Origin: Amycolatopsis sulphurea
GTDB taxonomy: Bacteria; Actinomycetota; Actinomycetes; Mycobacteriales; Pseudonocardiaceae
Direction of reading: 5' to 3'
Assembly (NCBI RefSeq): GCF_002564045.1
Contig: NZ_PDJK01000001.1
Location: 868,001 to 932,000 of the forward strand
DNA: 64,000 nucleotides
In this document: in pieces, positions 9,192 through 17,358 of the stretch
How the letters are laid out: every line of letters begins with the position of its first letter
Numbering within the stretch: the first letter of the stretch is position 1
The notes under the pieces: generated by a model
Databases searched by the model: none
Told to the model about the DNA's origin: nothing
The model's input: only the letters and a program-made list of their open reading frames with translations
Position numbers and translations under genes: made by a program

Positions 9192-9220
9192 GTCCACATC
9201 TGATCCACACTCGGTCCACC
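9192..9220 (+). promoter_or_regulatory. SARP-type operator C (three heptamers, 11-bp period)
   Basis: GTCCACA (9192), ATCCACA (9203) and GTCCACC (9214) are exactly 11 bp apart. Nine nucleotides later is CATGCT (9230-9235), a possible -10. The array is 57 bp before the ATG at 9277. Confidence 0.75.
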
Positions 9221-9276
9221 TGGCGAGTTCATGCTTCCAGAAGGCGCCGTCACGGTGGTGAAAGGATGGCAGTGCG

Positions 9277-11136
9277 ATGGACCTCGACAAATCCCTTGCG
9301 GATTCACAAGTGCCCCGGCTGGAGGGTCTGGCTGAGTTGGCACCGACGTTCTCGGTGTCCGTGCTGCACTGCCACCCGGACGCGAACCCGAAGGCCGCCT
9401 TCCGCTCGCTCGTCAATTTCCTCCGGACCACATTGGAGTCGCGGGGCCGGGCACAATCGGTTCGCTGCCTCGGCGAGGTCGTGCTCGCCGAGTCCGACCG
9501 GATCGAAGGCATCGGATCACTGGTGGAGCTGGGCATCGATGGCCTGTATGTGTCCGCTCGGGAGCGTCGCACGATGCCGAGTTGGTCCGGAGAACACCAC
9601 CAGGTGTTCGACGTCGCCAACCAGCTGACGGTCGTGGTGCGCCGTGGAGCCTTCGTGGTGATCCATGCGCCGGTGAGCGACGAGGCGTTGCGCAGGTGGT
9701 CGCAGAAGTCCAACGACCGCTATCGGTATCTGCCTGGCGCGATCCTGCGCAGGACGCTCCAGGGTGACGGGAAGACCGTGTGGCTGCGGGGGGTACATCG
9801 CCGCCGCGCCACCAAGGCTGACAGCAAAACCCTGGGTGGGCTGCGAATCCAGGAGGCGCTCGACGATGAGGACGGCAGCTTCGCGTTGAGCGCGGCCGTG
9901 ATCGACTACGTGCCCCTGGACGAATCGGCAGTAGTGCACGGCAGGCTGACGGTCAGCCTGGCGAAGTCGCGTCTCTACTGGAAAATCCAGGTCGATCTGG
10001 CGACGTTCCTTGCCGCCGCCACCGAAACCGTCAGCCTGTTCGAGAAGTCTCTCACAGTCGAGCCGCCGGAGGAGCAATTCTGGCAGCTGGCGGTGCCGGA
10101 GACCGAACTGTCCAACGTGTACGGGGCGTACGACGTCACCATCGCCGAACCGGACGAACTCCCCGCCGCAGCAGACCCGGACGGGGAACTGACGGAACGG
10201 ATGGAGCTGTTGCGCAACTCGTTCCTCGAAGTGCGCGGGCACCCCAAGTCCCCGGCGTTCACCGCGGTCGTCGGGTTCGAAGGGACCGAGGCCGGCTCAC
10301 TGTCGATCACACCAGTCGCCCGGGGAAGCGGTTTCGATCTGGACATTCGTTTCGCCGGAACGCCGTCGAACGAGGCGATGGCACGGCAGATCCGGGACGC
10401 CGTCGGCACCGGTGAATTGCTGAGGATATACTACGAGTCGGGGCATACGTTCGACGAGCACCAGATCCATCTGCAGAATCAGACCGCACCGCCGTTCGCC
10501 AACCTGGACTTCGCCGATTTCGGTGATCACCGGGTGCACCAGGAAAAGCCATTGGTGCGCGGCGACCAGGCCATCCACGACGCAATCGGCCGGAACAATG
10601 ACCACTCGTTGTTCGCTTGGGTCACCACGACTTACACCACCGGGTGGCTCGTCTGTGACGATGGCGCGGGCGAGGTCGCCGACTTTCTGCACCTCGTCAA
10701 CGGCACGCTGACCGCCATCCACGTCAAGGGTGCACAAAGCACCTCGTCGACTCGAAACGTCGCGGTGACGGCGTACCAGGAGGTTGTGGCGCAAGCGGTG
10801 AAGAACCTGCGCTTGCTGGACAACCGGGCCCTCGTCGGCCGCTTCACCACCCCGCGGATCGCACGCCCGGCGGCCTGGCTCGACGGCACCCGGCACACGG
10901 ACCTCTCGGGGTTCGTATCCGCGTTGCGGGCGCGGACCACCCTGAACAAGACCCAGGTGGTGATCGTGCAACCACACCTACTGCGCCCCGTGCACGATGC
11001 GGCACGAAAAGCAGCCGAAGAAGGCAAACCGACCCGCGACTCACGCAGCCTGGCGCTGTTGGACGGCCTGCTCCGAAGCGCGCGGAGAACGGTCATCTCG
11101 CACTGGGACGACCTGACCGTCATCGGCAGCGAGTAG
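9277..11136 (+). CDS. Putative PD-(D/E)xK nuclease-like protein with unknown N-terminus
   Basis: A 619-residue protein with an AAAGGA ribosome site. The first 430 residues match nothing I know. Around residues 455-510 it reads VCDDGAGEVADF, then IHVKGAQS, then AVTAYQEVVAQAVKNLRLLD. The spacing of DD-GE-ADF, HxK and QAxKNL matches the restriction-endonuclease-like domain found at the C-terminus of many phage-defence helicases. Asp/Glu near residue 460-464 and Lys near 484 would be the catalytic set. Here the domain is not attached to a helicase. Operator C puts it under the probable SARP control shared with the TIR-like gene. It would be a plausible DNA-cleaving effector. The nuclease motif is visible; the role is inference. 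Confidence 0.6.
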   Translation: MDLDKSLADSQVPRLEGLAELAPTFSVSVLHCHPDANPKAAFRSLVNFLRTTLESRGRAQSVRCLGEVVLAESDRIEGIGSLVELGIDGLYVSARERRTMPSWSGEHHQVFDVANQLTVVVRRGAFVVIHAPVSDEALRRWSQKSNDRYRYLPGAILRRTLQGDGKTVWLRGVHRRRATKADSKTLGGLRIQEALDDEDGSFALSAAVIDYVPLDESAVVHGRLTVSLAKSRLYWKIQVDLATFLAAATETVSLFEKSLTVEPPEEQFWQLAVPETELSNVYGAYDVTIAEPDELPAAADPDGELTERMELLRNSFLEVRGHPKSPAFTAVVGFEGTEAGSLSITPVARGSGFDLDIRFAGTPSNEAMARQIRDAVGTGELLRIYYESGHTFDEHQIHLQNQTAPPFANLDFADFGDHRVHQEKPLVRGDQAIHDAIGRNNDHSLFAWVTTTYTTGWLVCDDGAGEVADFLHLVNGTLTAIHVKGAQSTSSTRNVAVTAYQEVVAQAVKNLRLLDNRALVGRFTTPRIARPAAWLDGTRHTDLSGFVSALRARTTLNKTQVVIVQPHLLRPVHDAARKAAEEGKPTRDSRSLALLDGLLRSARRTVISHWDDLTVIGSE

Positions 11137-11249
11137 CCTCCTGCCTCAGTGGAAGGCTGCTGTTCGCGCCTTGAGTAGGTAGATCTCTCGTGCTGGCGCG
11201 CCAAAGCGGTCCGGGACCGAATTGCCGGGCCTCTAGTCGCTCCAAGGCT

Positions 11250-11296
11250 GTGAAGGGCCCCTTCACGGTCGCTGAGTCCGTGAAGGGTCCCTTCAC
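11250..11296. terminator. Double GTGAAGGG palindrome between convergent genes
   Basis: GTGAAGGGCCCCTTCAC (11250-11266) and GTGAAGGGTCCCTTCAC (11280-11296), separated by a GCTGAGTCC spacer. It lies between the nuclease-like gene and the sbnG-like gene and overlaps the stop codon of the latter. It probably acts as a hairpin terminator, but there is no T tract. Confidence 0.6.
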
Positions 11297-12066
11297 AGAC
11301 CTCGGGGCGAGACGGTAGCGAGGTGCTGCCGGAACGCGGTGGCGGCGAGGTCGCGCTCCTCGCCGAGCACGAAGGCGGTGACGCCGGCTTCGAGCCATCG
11401 CCGGTGCGAGTCGCGGTTGCGGGTGATCGGGCAGTAGGGCACGCCGTGCCCGGCACACGCGGTGTGCAGCCGTTTCAGGGCCTCCTGGACCAGCGGGTGG
11501 CGGACCTGCCACGGCACTCCGTAGGACTGGGACAGGTCGGCCGGGCCGGGCATGACCAGGTCGACACCGCCGCCGGCCACGATGTCGTCGATCGCCGCCA
11601 CGCCTTCGGCGTCCTCGATCAGCGGGATGACCATGATCTCGGCGTTGGCCCGGGCGAGGTATCCGGTGCCGTCGATGGCGCCGAAACCGGGCGCCCGGCC
11701 GCCGCCGAGCGACCGCAAGCCCTCGGGATGGTAGCGGGCGGCTCGGATCGCTTCGTCCACATCGGACCGTGACCGCACGTGGGGTATCACCACGCCCATC
11801 GCGCCCGCGTCGAGCGCCCGCAGGATCGCGCCGGGCGCGGCGACGGGGACCCGCACGAAGGGCGTGAGGTCGACGGCCTCGGCGGCTCGGATCAGGTTCT
11901 CCAGCTGTTGCGGGTCGACGAGCGTGTGCTCGCTGTCGAGCACCACGAAGTCGTAGCCGGCACAGCCGATCATCTCGACCAGCACAGGCTCGGGGATCAC
12001 GCTGAACAGCCCGTACACCCGTTCGCCGGCCGCGAGCTTCGCCCTGACCTTGTTGACCCGCAACAA
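11293..12066 (-). CDS. HpcH/HpaI-type aldolase, SbnG-like citrate synthase candidate
   Basis: A 257-residue class II aldolase-fold protein. It has VLDSEHTLVDPQQ (metal and substrate region), the GRAPGFG loop, MVIPLIEDAEG and GVDLVMPGPADLSQSYG. In staphyloferrin B synthesis a homologue of the same length, SbnG, condenses oxaloacetate with acetyl-CoA to citrate. The location, last in a siderophore ABC-importer operon and opposite two citrate-activating IucA/IucC synthetases, makes a dedicated citrate supply the likely role. No ATG or GTG fits. TTG at 12066 or 12063, just after the stop of the binding-protein gene, is the best start. A 2-keto-3-deoxy acid aldolase role cannot be excluded. Confidence 0.75.
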   Translation of the reverse strand: MLRVNKVRAKLAAGERVYGLFSVIPEPVLVEMIGCAGYDFVVLDSEHTLVDPQQLENLIRAAEAVDLTPFVRVPVAAPGAILRALDAGAMGVVIPHVRSRSDVDEAIRAARYHPEGLRSLGGGRAPGFGAIDGTGYLARANAEIMVIPLIEDAEGVAAIDDIVAGGGVDLVMPGPADLSQSYGVPWQVRHPLVQEALKRLHTACAGHGVPYCPITRNRDSHRRWLEAGVTAFVLGEERDLAATAFRQHLATVSPRGL

Positions 12067-12068
12067 CG

Positions 12069-13049
12069 TCAGGCCCGGTGCGGAGCAACGCCGAACGCGG
12101 CGGCCAGGTCGTCCAGCACCAGGTTCGCCGCCTGCACACCGATGCCCGACATCCAGATCTCGTCCTTGACCGGGAACACCTTGTGGTTCTTGACGGCACT
12201 CATCTGGGCCCACAGCGGGCTCGCCTGGACGGCTTGCTGCTGTGTTTTGTCCGGCGACACCGCCGTGGTCAGGAACAGGGCGTCGGCGTCGGCTTTGTCG
12301 ATCAGTTCGGGGCTGATCTCGTTGTCGAACTTGTCGGCGCTCTGCGACGCGGGCCGGGCAAGGCCCATGTCGGCGAGGATGACGCCGGAGAAGTTGGCCT
12401 TCTGGTACATGCGGATCTTGCCCGCCATGAACCTGGTCACCGACACGGTCGGCGCCGTGGCGCCGTTTCCGGCGACGATCTCGGCTCCGACCTTCTTCGC
12501 CCTGGCCTCGTAGCGGCTCAGCTCGGCCGCGGCGTCCTGCTCCCGGCCGACCGCCTTGGCGTGCACGGCCAGGTTGGCTTTCCACGGCTGCCCGGTCGTC
12601 TCGGTCAGCACCGTCGGAGCGATGCGGGACAGCTGGTCGTAGATCTTGTCGTGACGGACCTTGTTGCTCAGGATCAGATCCGGCTTGAGCGAGGCGATCA
12701 GGTCGAGCTTCGGCTCGGCCGAGGTGCCCACGTCCACCGTGCCCTTGAGCTTGTCCTTGAGATACGACGGGAAGCTCGACCCGTCGGACAGGTGCGGCGG
12801 GATGGCGCCGACCGGCGTGATCCCCAGCAGCGTGACCGAATCCAGTTCGGCGGTGTCGAGCACCACGACCCGGGCCGGCTTCTTCGGGATCGTCACCTCA
12901 CCTTTGGCCGTGGCGATGGTGCGCGGGAACCCCGCCCCGGTCTCGGCGGTGCCGGACGAGGCGGGCTGGGCACTGCCGCACCCGGCGGTGAGCGCCAAGG
13001 CGCCCGCGGCGGCCAAGGCGCCGACTACGCGGGTGATCCGTCGAGTCAT
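12069..13049 (-). CDS. Iron-siderophore ABC transporter substrate-binding lipoprotein
   Basis: A 326-residue FecB/FhuD-type protein. It has a lipoprotein signal peptide with lipobox LTAGC (Cys about residue 23), then a periplasmic-binding fold (VVVLDTAELDSVTLLGITPV, LDLIASLKPDLILSN, IAPTVLTE). It would be anchored outside the membrane and pass a ferric siderophore to the two permeases encoded just upstream. ATG overlaps the ATPase stop codon by 4 bp, so the genes are translationally coupled. The substrate is probably the siderophore made by the divergent operon. Confidence 0.9.
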   Translation of the reverse strand: MTRRITRVVGALAAAGALALTAGCGSAQPASSGTAETGAGFPRTIATAKGEVTIPKKPARVVVLDTAELDSVTLLGITPVGAIPPHLSDGSSFPSYLKDKLKGTVDVGTSAEPKLDLIASLKPDLILSNKVRHDKIYDQLSRIAPTVLTETTGQPWKANLAVHAKAVGREQDAAAELSRYEARAKKVGAEIVAGNGATAPTVSVTRFMAGKIRMYQKANFSGVILADMGLARPASQSADKFDNEISPELIDKADADALFLTTAVSPDKTQQQAVQASPLWAQMSAVKNHKVFPVKDEIWMSGIGVQAANLVLDDLAAAFGVAPHRA

Positions 13050-13861
13050 CGTTGTTCCTCCACTGGGTTCTGGGGCAGATGGGCGACCGAGGGCAGCGGC
13101 AGCACGAGCGGGCTGCCGCAGGTCGGGTCGGGGACGACCCGGCACGGCACGTCGAAGACGGCTTCGACCAGGTCCTCGGTCAGCACCTCGGCGGGCGGTC
13201 CGGCGGCGGCGATCCGGCCGTCGGCGACCACCACGAGGTGGTGCGCGTAGCGGGCGGCCTGGCCGAGGTCGTGCAGGACGAGCACGGCGGTGCGCCCGTC
13301 GACGGTGTTCAGGTCGACGACGAGGTTGAGCAGGTCGAGCTGGTGACGCAGGTCCAGGTACGTGGTCGGTTCGTCGAGTAGCAGGTACTCGGTGCATTGG
13401 GCGAGGGCGAGCGCGATCCAGGCTCGTTGCCGCTGGCCGCCGGAGAGCCGGTCGACCGGACGGGTACGCAGCTCGGTCAGTCCGGTACGGGTCAGCGCGG
13501 CGTCGACGGCTTCCTGGTCGCCGGCCGACCACGGGGTCAGCCAGCGCTGGTGGGGGTGACGACCGCGCCGGACCAGGGCCTCCACCGAGATGCCCGCAGG
13601 CGTCGGCGGGGACTGGGGGAGCAGTGCGATTCGTCGAGCCAGCTGTTTCGGCGTGATGTCGGTCAGCCTGGTCCCGTCCAGCCGGACCTCGCCGCCGCCG
13701 GGACGGCTGATGCCGGCCAGGGCGCGCAGCAAGGTCGACTTGCCACAGGCGTTGGGGCCGACCACGGCGGTGATCAAACCGGGCGGGATCTCCACGTCGA
13801 CGTCGTCGAGCACGGTCCGGCCCGGATAGCCGACGGTGAGCCGGTGCGCGGACAGGGTCAC
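13046..13861 (-). CDS. Iron-siderophore ABC transporter ATPase
   Basis: A 271-residue FecE/FepC-type ABC ATPase. Walker A is GPNACGKST, the Q-loop LLPQSP, the signature LSGGQRQRAW, Walker B YLLLDEPT with DLRHQ following, and the H-loop VLHDLGQA. The GTG at 13861 overlaps the permease stop codon by 4 bp. It energises import through the two FecCD permeases. Confidence 0.93.
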   Translation of the reverse strand: MTLSAHRLTVGYPGRTVLDDVDVEIPPGLITAVVGPNACGKSTLLRALAGISRPGGGEVRLDGTRLTDITPKQLARRIALLPQSPPTPAGISVEALVRRGRHPHQRWLTPWSAGDQEAVDAALTRTGLTELRTRPVDRLSGGQRQRAWIALALAQCTEYLLLDEPTTYLDLRHQLDLLNLVVDLNTVDGRTAVLVLHDLGQAARYAHHLVVVADGRIAAAGPPAEVLTEDLVEAVFDVPCRVVPDPTCGSPLVLPLPSVAHLPQNPVEEQR

Positions 13862-14928
13862 GCCGTCCTCCTCTCGGTGGCCGGGCGTTCGGCGCGGGCC
13901 GAACGCACCAGCAGCCAGCAGAACCACGGCGCGCCCAGGGTGGCGGTGATGACGCCGACCGGAACAGGTTGGGGCAGGCCGGATTCCGCGACGATGTCGG
14001 CCGCGACGACCAGGACCGCACCCAGCAACGCGCCCAGCAGCAGGGTTCCCGGCGTGGGCGTGATCGGGCGCGGCGGCCCGGCCAGCGCGCGAGCCAGATG
14101 CGGCACCCCCAGCGCGATGAACGTGATCGGCCCGCCCAGCGCGACCGCGGTCGCGGCCAGGACCACGGCCGTGACCAGCAGGCCGAGCCGCGCCCGGTCG
14201 GCGCGCAGACCGAGGCCGCGGGCCAGGTCGTCGCCCAGCTCCAGCACACCGAGCCGGCGCAGCTGGACCAGGGCGATCGGGAGCACGGCCACGGCGGCGA
14301 GGCCGGCCCAGCCAACCTCGGTCCAGGTGCGGCCGAACAGCGAACCCGCGGTCCACAACAATGCCTGCTGCGCAACGGTAATCGGGAAGGTGACCACTGC
14401 CCAGGTGATCACGGCCGTGAAGATCGACGACAAGCCGATGCCGATCAGCACGATGCGTTCCCCGGACAGGCCGTGCTTCCAGCCCAGCAGCACCAGAGCG
14501 GTCGCGGTGACGATCGCTCCGGCCAGCGCGGCGAGCGGTACGAACCCGGGTGAGATACCGGCGGCCAGCAGCAACACCGCGCCCGCGGATGCCCCGTGCG
14601 ACACACCGACCACATCGGGGGAGGCGAGCGGATTGCGCAGCAACGACTGGAGCAGCGTGCCGGAGCAGGCCAGGCAGGCGCCGGCCAGCACGCCGGCGAA
14701 CACCCTGGGGAGCCGGAAATCCGTGACGATCAGTGTGGTGCCGCCGTCGGCGGTGCCGGTGGCGACGCCGAGCACGTCCGCGGGGCTCAGCATGACGTCG
14801 CCAAGACACAGCGCGGCGACCACGGCCACGACCAGCAAGGCCAGCAGCGCAACGCACAACGCGGTGGTCCGAAGTGGATGCGGCATACCCGGCACCGCGA
14901 AACGCGGACGGTTCAGCGTGGCGGTCAC
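13858..14928 (-). CDS. FecCD-family siderophore permease, second subunit
   Basis: A 356-residue integral membrane protein with about ten hydrophobic segments. FecCD hallmarks are LRLPRVFAG-like FRLPRVFAGVLAGACLACSG, RNPLASPDVVGVSHGASAGA and GGPITFIALGVPHLARAL. The GTG at 14928 overlaps the preceding permease stop codon by 4 bp. It pairs with the upstream permease to form the channel. Confidence 0.92.
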   Translation of the reverse strand: MTATLNRPRFAVPGMPHPLRTTALCVALLALLVVAVVAALCLGDVMLSPADVLGVATGTADGGTTLIVTDFRLPRVFAGVLAGACLACSGTLLQSLLRNPLASPDVVGVSHGASAGAVLLLAAGISPGFVPLAALAGAIVTATALVLLGWKHGLSGERIVLIGIGLSSIFTAVITWAVVTFPITVAQQALLWTAGSLFGRTWTEVGWAGLAAVAVLPIALVQLRRLGVLELGDDLARGLGLRADRARLGLLVTAVVLAATAVALGGPITFIALGVPHLARALAGPPRPITPTPGTLLLGALLGAVLVVAADIVAESGLPQPVPVGVITATLGAPWFCWLLVRSARAERPATERRTA

Positions 14929-15935
14929 TGGGCCGGCTCCCCGGCACGTCGGGCCAGTGCGATGAGCACCGGGGCACCGATGACAGCGGTGACGATACCG
15001 ACTTCCAGCTCGGCCGGCCGTGCGATCAGCCGGCCGGCAACATCCGCGCCGAGCAACAGGATCGGCCCGGCCAAGGCGCAGGCCGGCACCAGCCGTCCGT
15101 GGCCGCTGCCCACGACCAGCCGCACCGCGTGCGGCACGACCAGCCCGATGAACGCGATCGGCCCGGCGGCGGCAACCGAGGCCCCTGCCAGCAGCACGAC
15201 CGCGAGCGCACCCCACAACCGGATGCGGGCCGGACGCAGGCCCAGTGACGCGGCCTGCTCGTCACCGAGGACCAAGGCGTCCAGACCACGGGTGAGCCCG
15301 GCGGCCAGCACGAGACCGACCACGATCAGCGGTGCGGCGACGTACAGCGCATCGGTGCCGCGCGAGACCAGCGATCCGGCCAGCCAGTGCCGGGCTTCCT
15401 CCAGGGTTTGCCCGGACAGCACGAGCATCGTCGTGGTCCAGGCGGACAGCATCGTGGCGATCACCGCTCCCGCCAGGGCGAGCCGGGTCGGGCCTGCGCT
15501 GCCGCCCGCGGTGGCCAGGGTGTAGGCGAGCACCGCCGTCACCGCGGCGCCGAGCAGGGCGAACCCGGTGTAGCCGAGGGCACTGGTGATGCCGAGCAGG
15601 TCCACCGCGGCGACCACGGCGAAGGCTGCGCCTGCGTTGATGCCCAGCACGCTGGGCGAGGCGATCGGGTTGCGGGTGATCGCCTGCATCACTGCCCCCG
15701 CGACGGCCAGTCCGGCACCGGCGAGGAGGCCGAGCAGGGTGCGTGGCAGGCGCAGGTCGGCCACGACCAGCACGGCGGTGGTGTCCCCGGTGCCGGTCAG
15801 GCCGTCGAGGACCTCGGCCGGTGAGAGCAGCCGGGCGCCCAGGAACAGGCTGGCCCCGACGGCCAGCAGCAGGCCGGCCACCGCGATGGTCCAGACCAGC
15901 GGCGACGACCGGCCCTCTCGGGTGGCATGCGGCAC
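14925..15935 (-). CDS. FecCD-family siderophore permease, first subunit
   Basis: A 336-residue membrane protein, first gene of the importer operon. It shows LRLPRTLLGLLAGAGLAVAG, RNPIASPSVLGINAGAAFA and AGPIAFIGLVVPHAVRL, all typical of FecD/FhuB subunits, with about nine membrane segments. The ATG at 15935 lies 43 bp downstream of a DmdR/IdeR-like iron box (15978), so repression by iron is expected. Confidence 0.92.
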   Translation of the reverse strand: MPHATREGRSSPLVWTIAVAGLLLAVGASLFLGARLLSPAEVLDGLTGTGDTTAVLVVADLRLPRTLLGLLAGAGLAVAGAVMQAITRNPIASPSVLGINAGAAFAVVAAVDLLGITSALGYTGFALLGAAVTAVLAYTLATAGGSAGPTRLALAGAVIATMLSAWTTTMLVLSGQTLEEARHWLAGSLVSRGTDALYVAAPLIVVGLVLAAGLTRGLDALVLGDEQAASLGLRPARIRLWGALAVVLLAGASVAAAGPIAFIGLVVPHAVRLVVGSGHGRLVPACALAGPILLLGADVAGRLIARPAELEVGIVTAVIGAPVLIALARRAGEPAQ

Positions 15936-15977
15936 AACGGCTCCGAAGGGGGCGAAGGAGGAGAACGTCGCAGGATT

Positions 15978-15996
15978 CTAGGGTAGGCAAGCCTAG
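15978..15996. promoter_or_regulatory. DmdR1/IdeR-like iron box, importer side
   Basis: CTAGGGTAGGCAAGCCTAG matches the actinobacterial iron-box consensus (TTAGGTTAGGCTAACCTAA) at 14 of 19 positions. It lies in the divergent promoter, 43 bp before the importer operon start codon. Confidence 0.75.
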
Positions 15997-16090
15997 CCTT
16001 AGCAAGTCGAGCGAGCGTGTTCTATGCCACGGCGTCGATCACTTGACCCTGGTCGCTGGATGAAGTTGTGTGAGGCCCGCCGGTTATCAG

Positions 16091-16109
16091 TTAGGCAAGG
16101 CTAACCAAT
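16091..16109. promoter_or_regulatory. DmdR1/IdeR-like iron box, biosynthesis side
   Basis: TTAGGCAAGGCTAACCAAT matches the iron-box consensus at 15 of 19 positions. It ends only a few bases before the first possible start codon of the ATP-grasp gene. A repressor bound here would block the promoter directly, and the mRNA is probably leaderless or nearly so. Confidence 0.8.
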
Positions 16110-16113
16110 ATCA

Positions 16114-17358
16114 TTGAGTGACGGAGTCCCGCCCGTGTGCCTGTACCTCACCGCCCTCAACCCGACCGACGCCGTGACCCACGGGCTGCTGCCCGCCGCG
16201 GCCCGGCTCGGGATGCCGATGGTGATCCTCACCGACCAGCCGGAAGCCCACCGCGCTGCCTACGCCGGCCACGCGCACCCGCCGTCGGCGGTCGAGCCGG
16301 TCGACGTCCGCGACCCCGGCGCGGTGGCCACCCGGGTGCTGGCACTGGCCGGACGCCACGGCCGCCCGGCCGCCCTGTTCAGCAACAGCGATCACCTCCA
16401 GACCGCCACCGCGCTGGCGGCCGAGCTGCTCGATCTGCCGCACAAGCAGTGGCGGGCAGCGCAGCGGTGCAAGAACAAGTTCCTCACCCGGCACACGCTG
16501 GCCGCGGCCGGCCTGGACACCGTGGCCTGCTTCGAGATCGGACCATCCGACGACGTCACCGAGGTCGCCGCCGAGCTGCCGTTTCCCGCGGTGATCAAGC
16601 CGAGGGAAGGCGTGGCCAGCGAGGACGTCCTGCTCGTGCGAGACCGGAGCGAGCTGGTGACGGAGGTGGCGCGGATCCGTGCCCGGCGCGGGTCGTGCAC
16701 CCTGATCGCCGAGGAGTACCTGGCCGGGGAACTGCACACCTACGACACGCTCGGCGATGGCGAGCGCCTGCACCACTTCGGGTCCTGGCGCACCAGCCTC
16801 GGGGAACCGCCGTCCTTCGTCGAGTCCGGCCGGGACTGGGTGCCGAGCCTGCCGGAGCCGGTCGAACGCGACCTGCGCGCCCAGCTGAGCGCGCTCGATG
16901 TCGGGTTCGGCGCCTGCCACGCCGAGTTCGTGATCCAGGGCGCCCGCGCCCGCCTGATCGAGGTCAACTACCGGTTGATCGGCGACACGATGGACCTCAT
17001 CTGCGCTGAGCTGCTCGGGGTCGACCTGTTCGCCGAGGTGATCCGGCTGCACCTGGGACGGCCACTTTCCGCCGGCCTGCCCGTACCGTCCACTGTGGAC
17101 CGGCATGCCCGGATCCGCTACGTCGCCGCCGAACAGGCGGGCCGGTTCACCGAGGCCCCGCCGACCTCGTCGGCCGAACTGCCGGACGGGATCCGGCTGG
17201 GGCACCGCCGCCTGCGCGCGCTCGGCGTCACCGCCGCATTGCACGGCACCAACCGCGACTACCTCGGCGTCGTCCACGCGATCGGGCCGGGGCCGGAAGC
17301 AGTCGGCGCCGCGATCGACGACTTCGTCGCGGCCAACCAGTGGTCGGTGACGGCGTGA
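16114..17358 (+). CDS. ATP-grasp ligase, PvsA-like, siderophore assembly
   Basis: About 414 residues from TTG at 16114, or 407 from GTG at 16135. Neither has a ribosome site, and the iron box sits immediately upstream, so a leaderless start is likely. ATP-grasp features are PAVIKPREGVASEDVLLV, LIAEEYLAGELHTYD and ARLIEVNYRLIGDTMDL. Such enzymes join a carboxylate to an amine through an acyl phosphate. In vibrioferrin synthesis the equivalent first gene, pvsA, is an ATP-grasp ligase. The stop overlaps the next start (GTGA), placing it first in a five-gene operon. Confidence 0.8.
   Translation: MSDGVPPVCLYLTALNPTDAVTHGLLPAAARLGMPMVILTDQPEAHRAAYAGHAHPPSAVEPVDVRDPGAVATRVLALAGRHGRPAALFSNSDHLQTATALAAELLDLPHKQWRAAQRCKNKFLTRHTLAAAGLDTVACFEIGPSDDVTEVAAELPFPAVIKPREGVASEDVLLVRDRSELVTEVARIRARRGSCTLIAEEYLAGELHTYDTLGDGERLHHFGSWRTSLGEPPSFVESGRDWVPSLPEPVERDLRAQLSALDVGFGACHAEFVIQGARARLIEVNYRLIGDTMDLICAELLGVDLFAEVIRLHLGRPLSAGLPVPSTVDRHARIRYVAAEQAGRFTEAPPTSSAELPDGIRLGHRRLRALGVTAALHGTNRDYLGVVHAIGPGPEAVGAAIDDFVAANQWSVTA

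Noticed and set aside
8568..9713. A 381-codon minus-strand frame spanning the end of the 7699 gene, the debris region and the nuclease-like gene
   Set aside because: It crosses two real genes on the other strand. Only the short TetR-like stretch inside it has any family resemblance.
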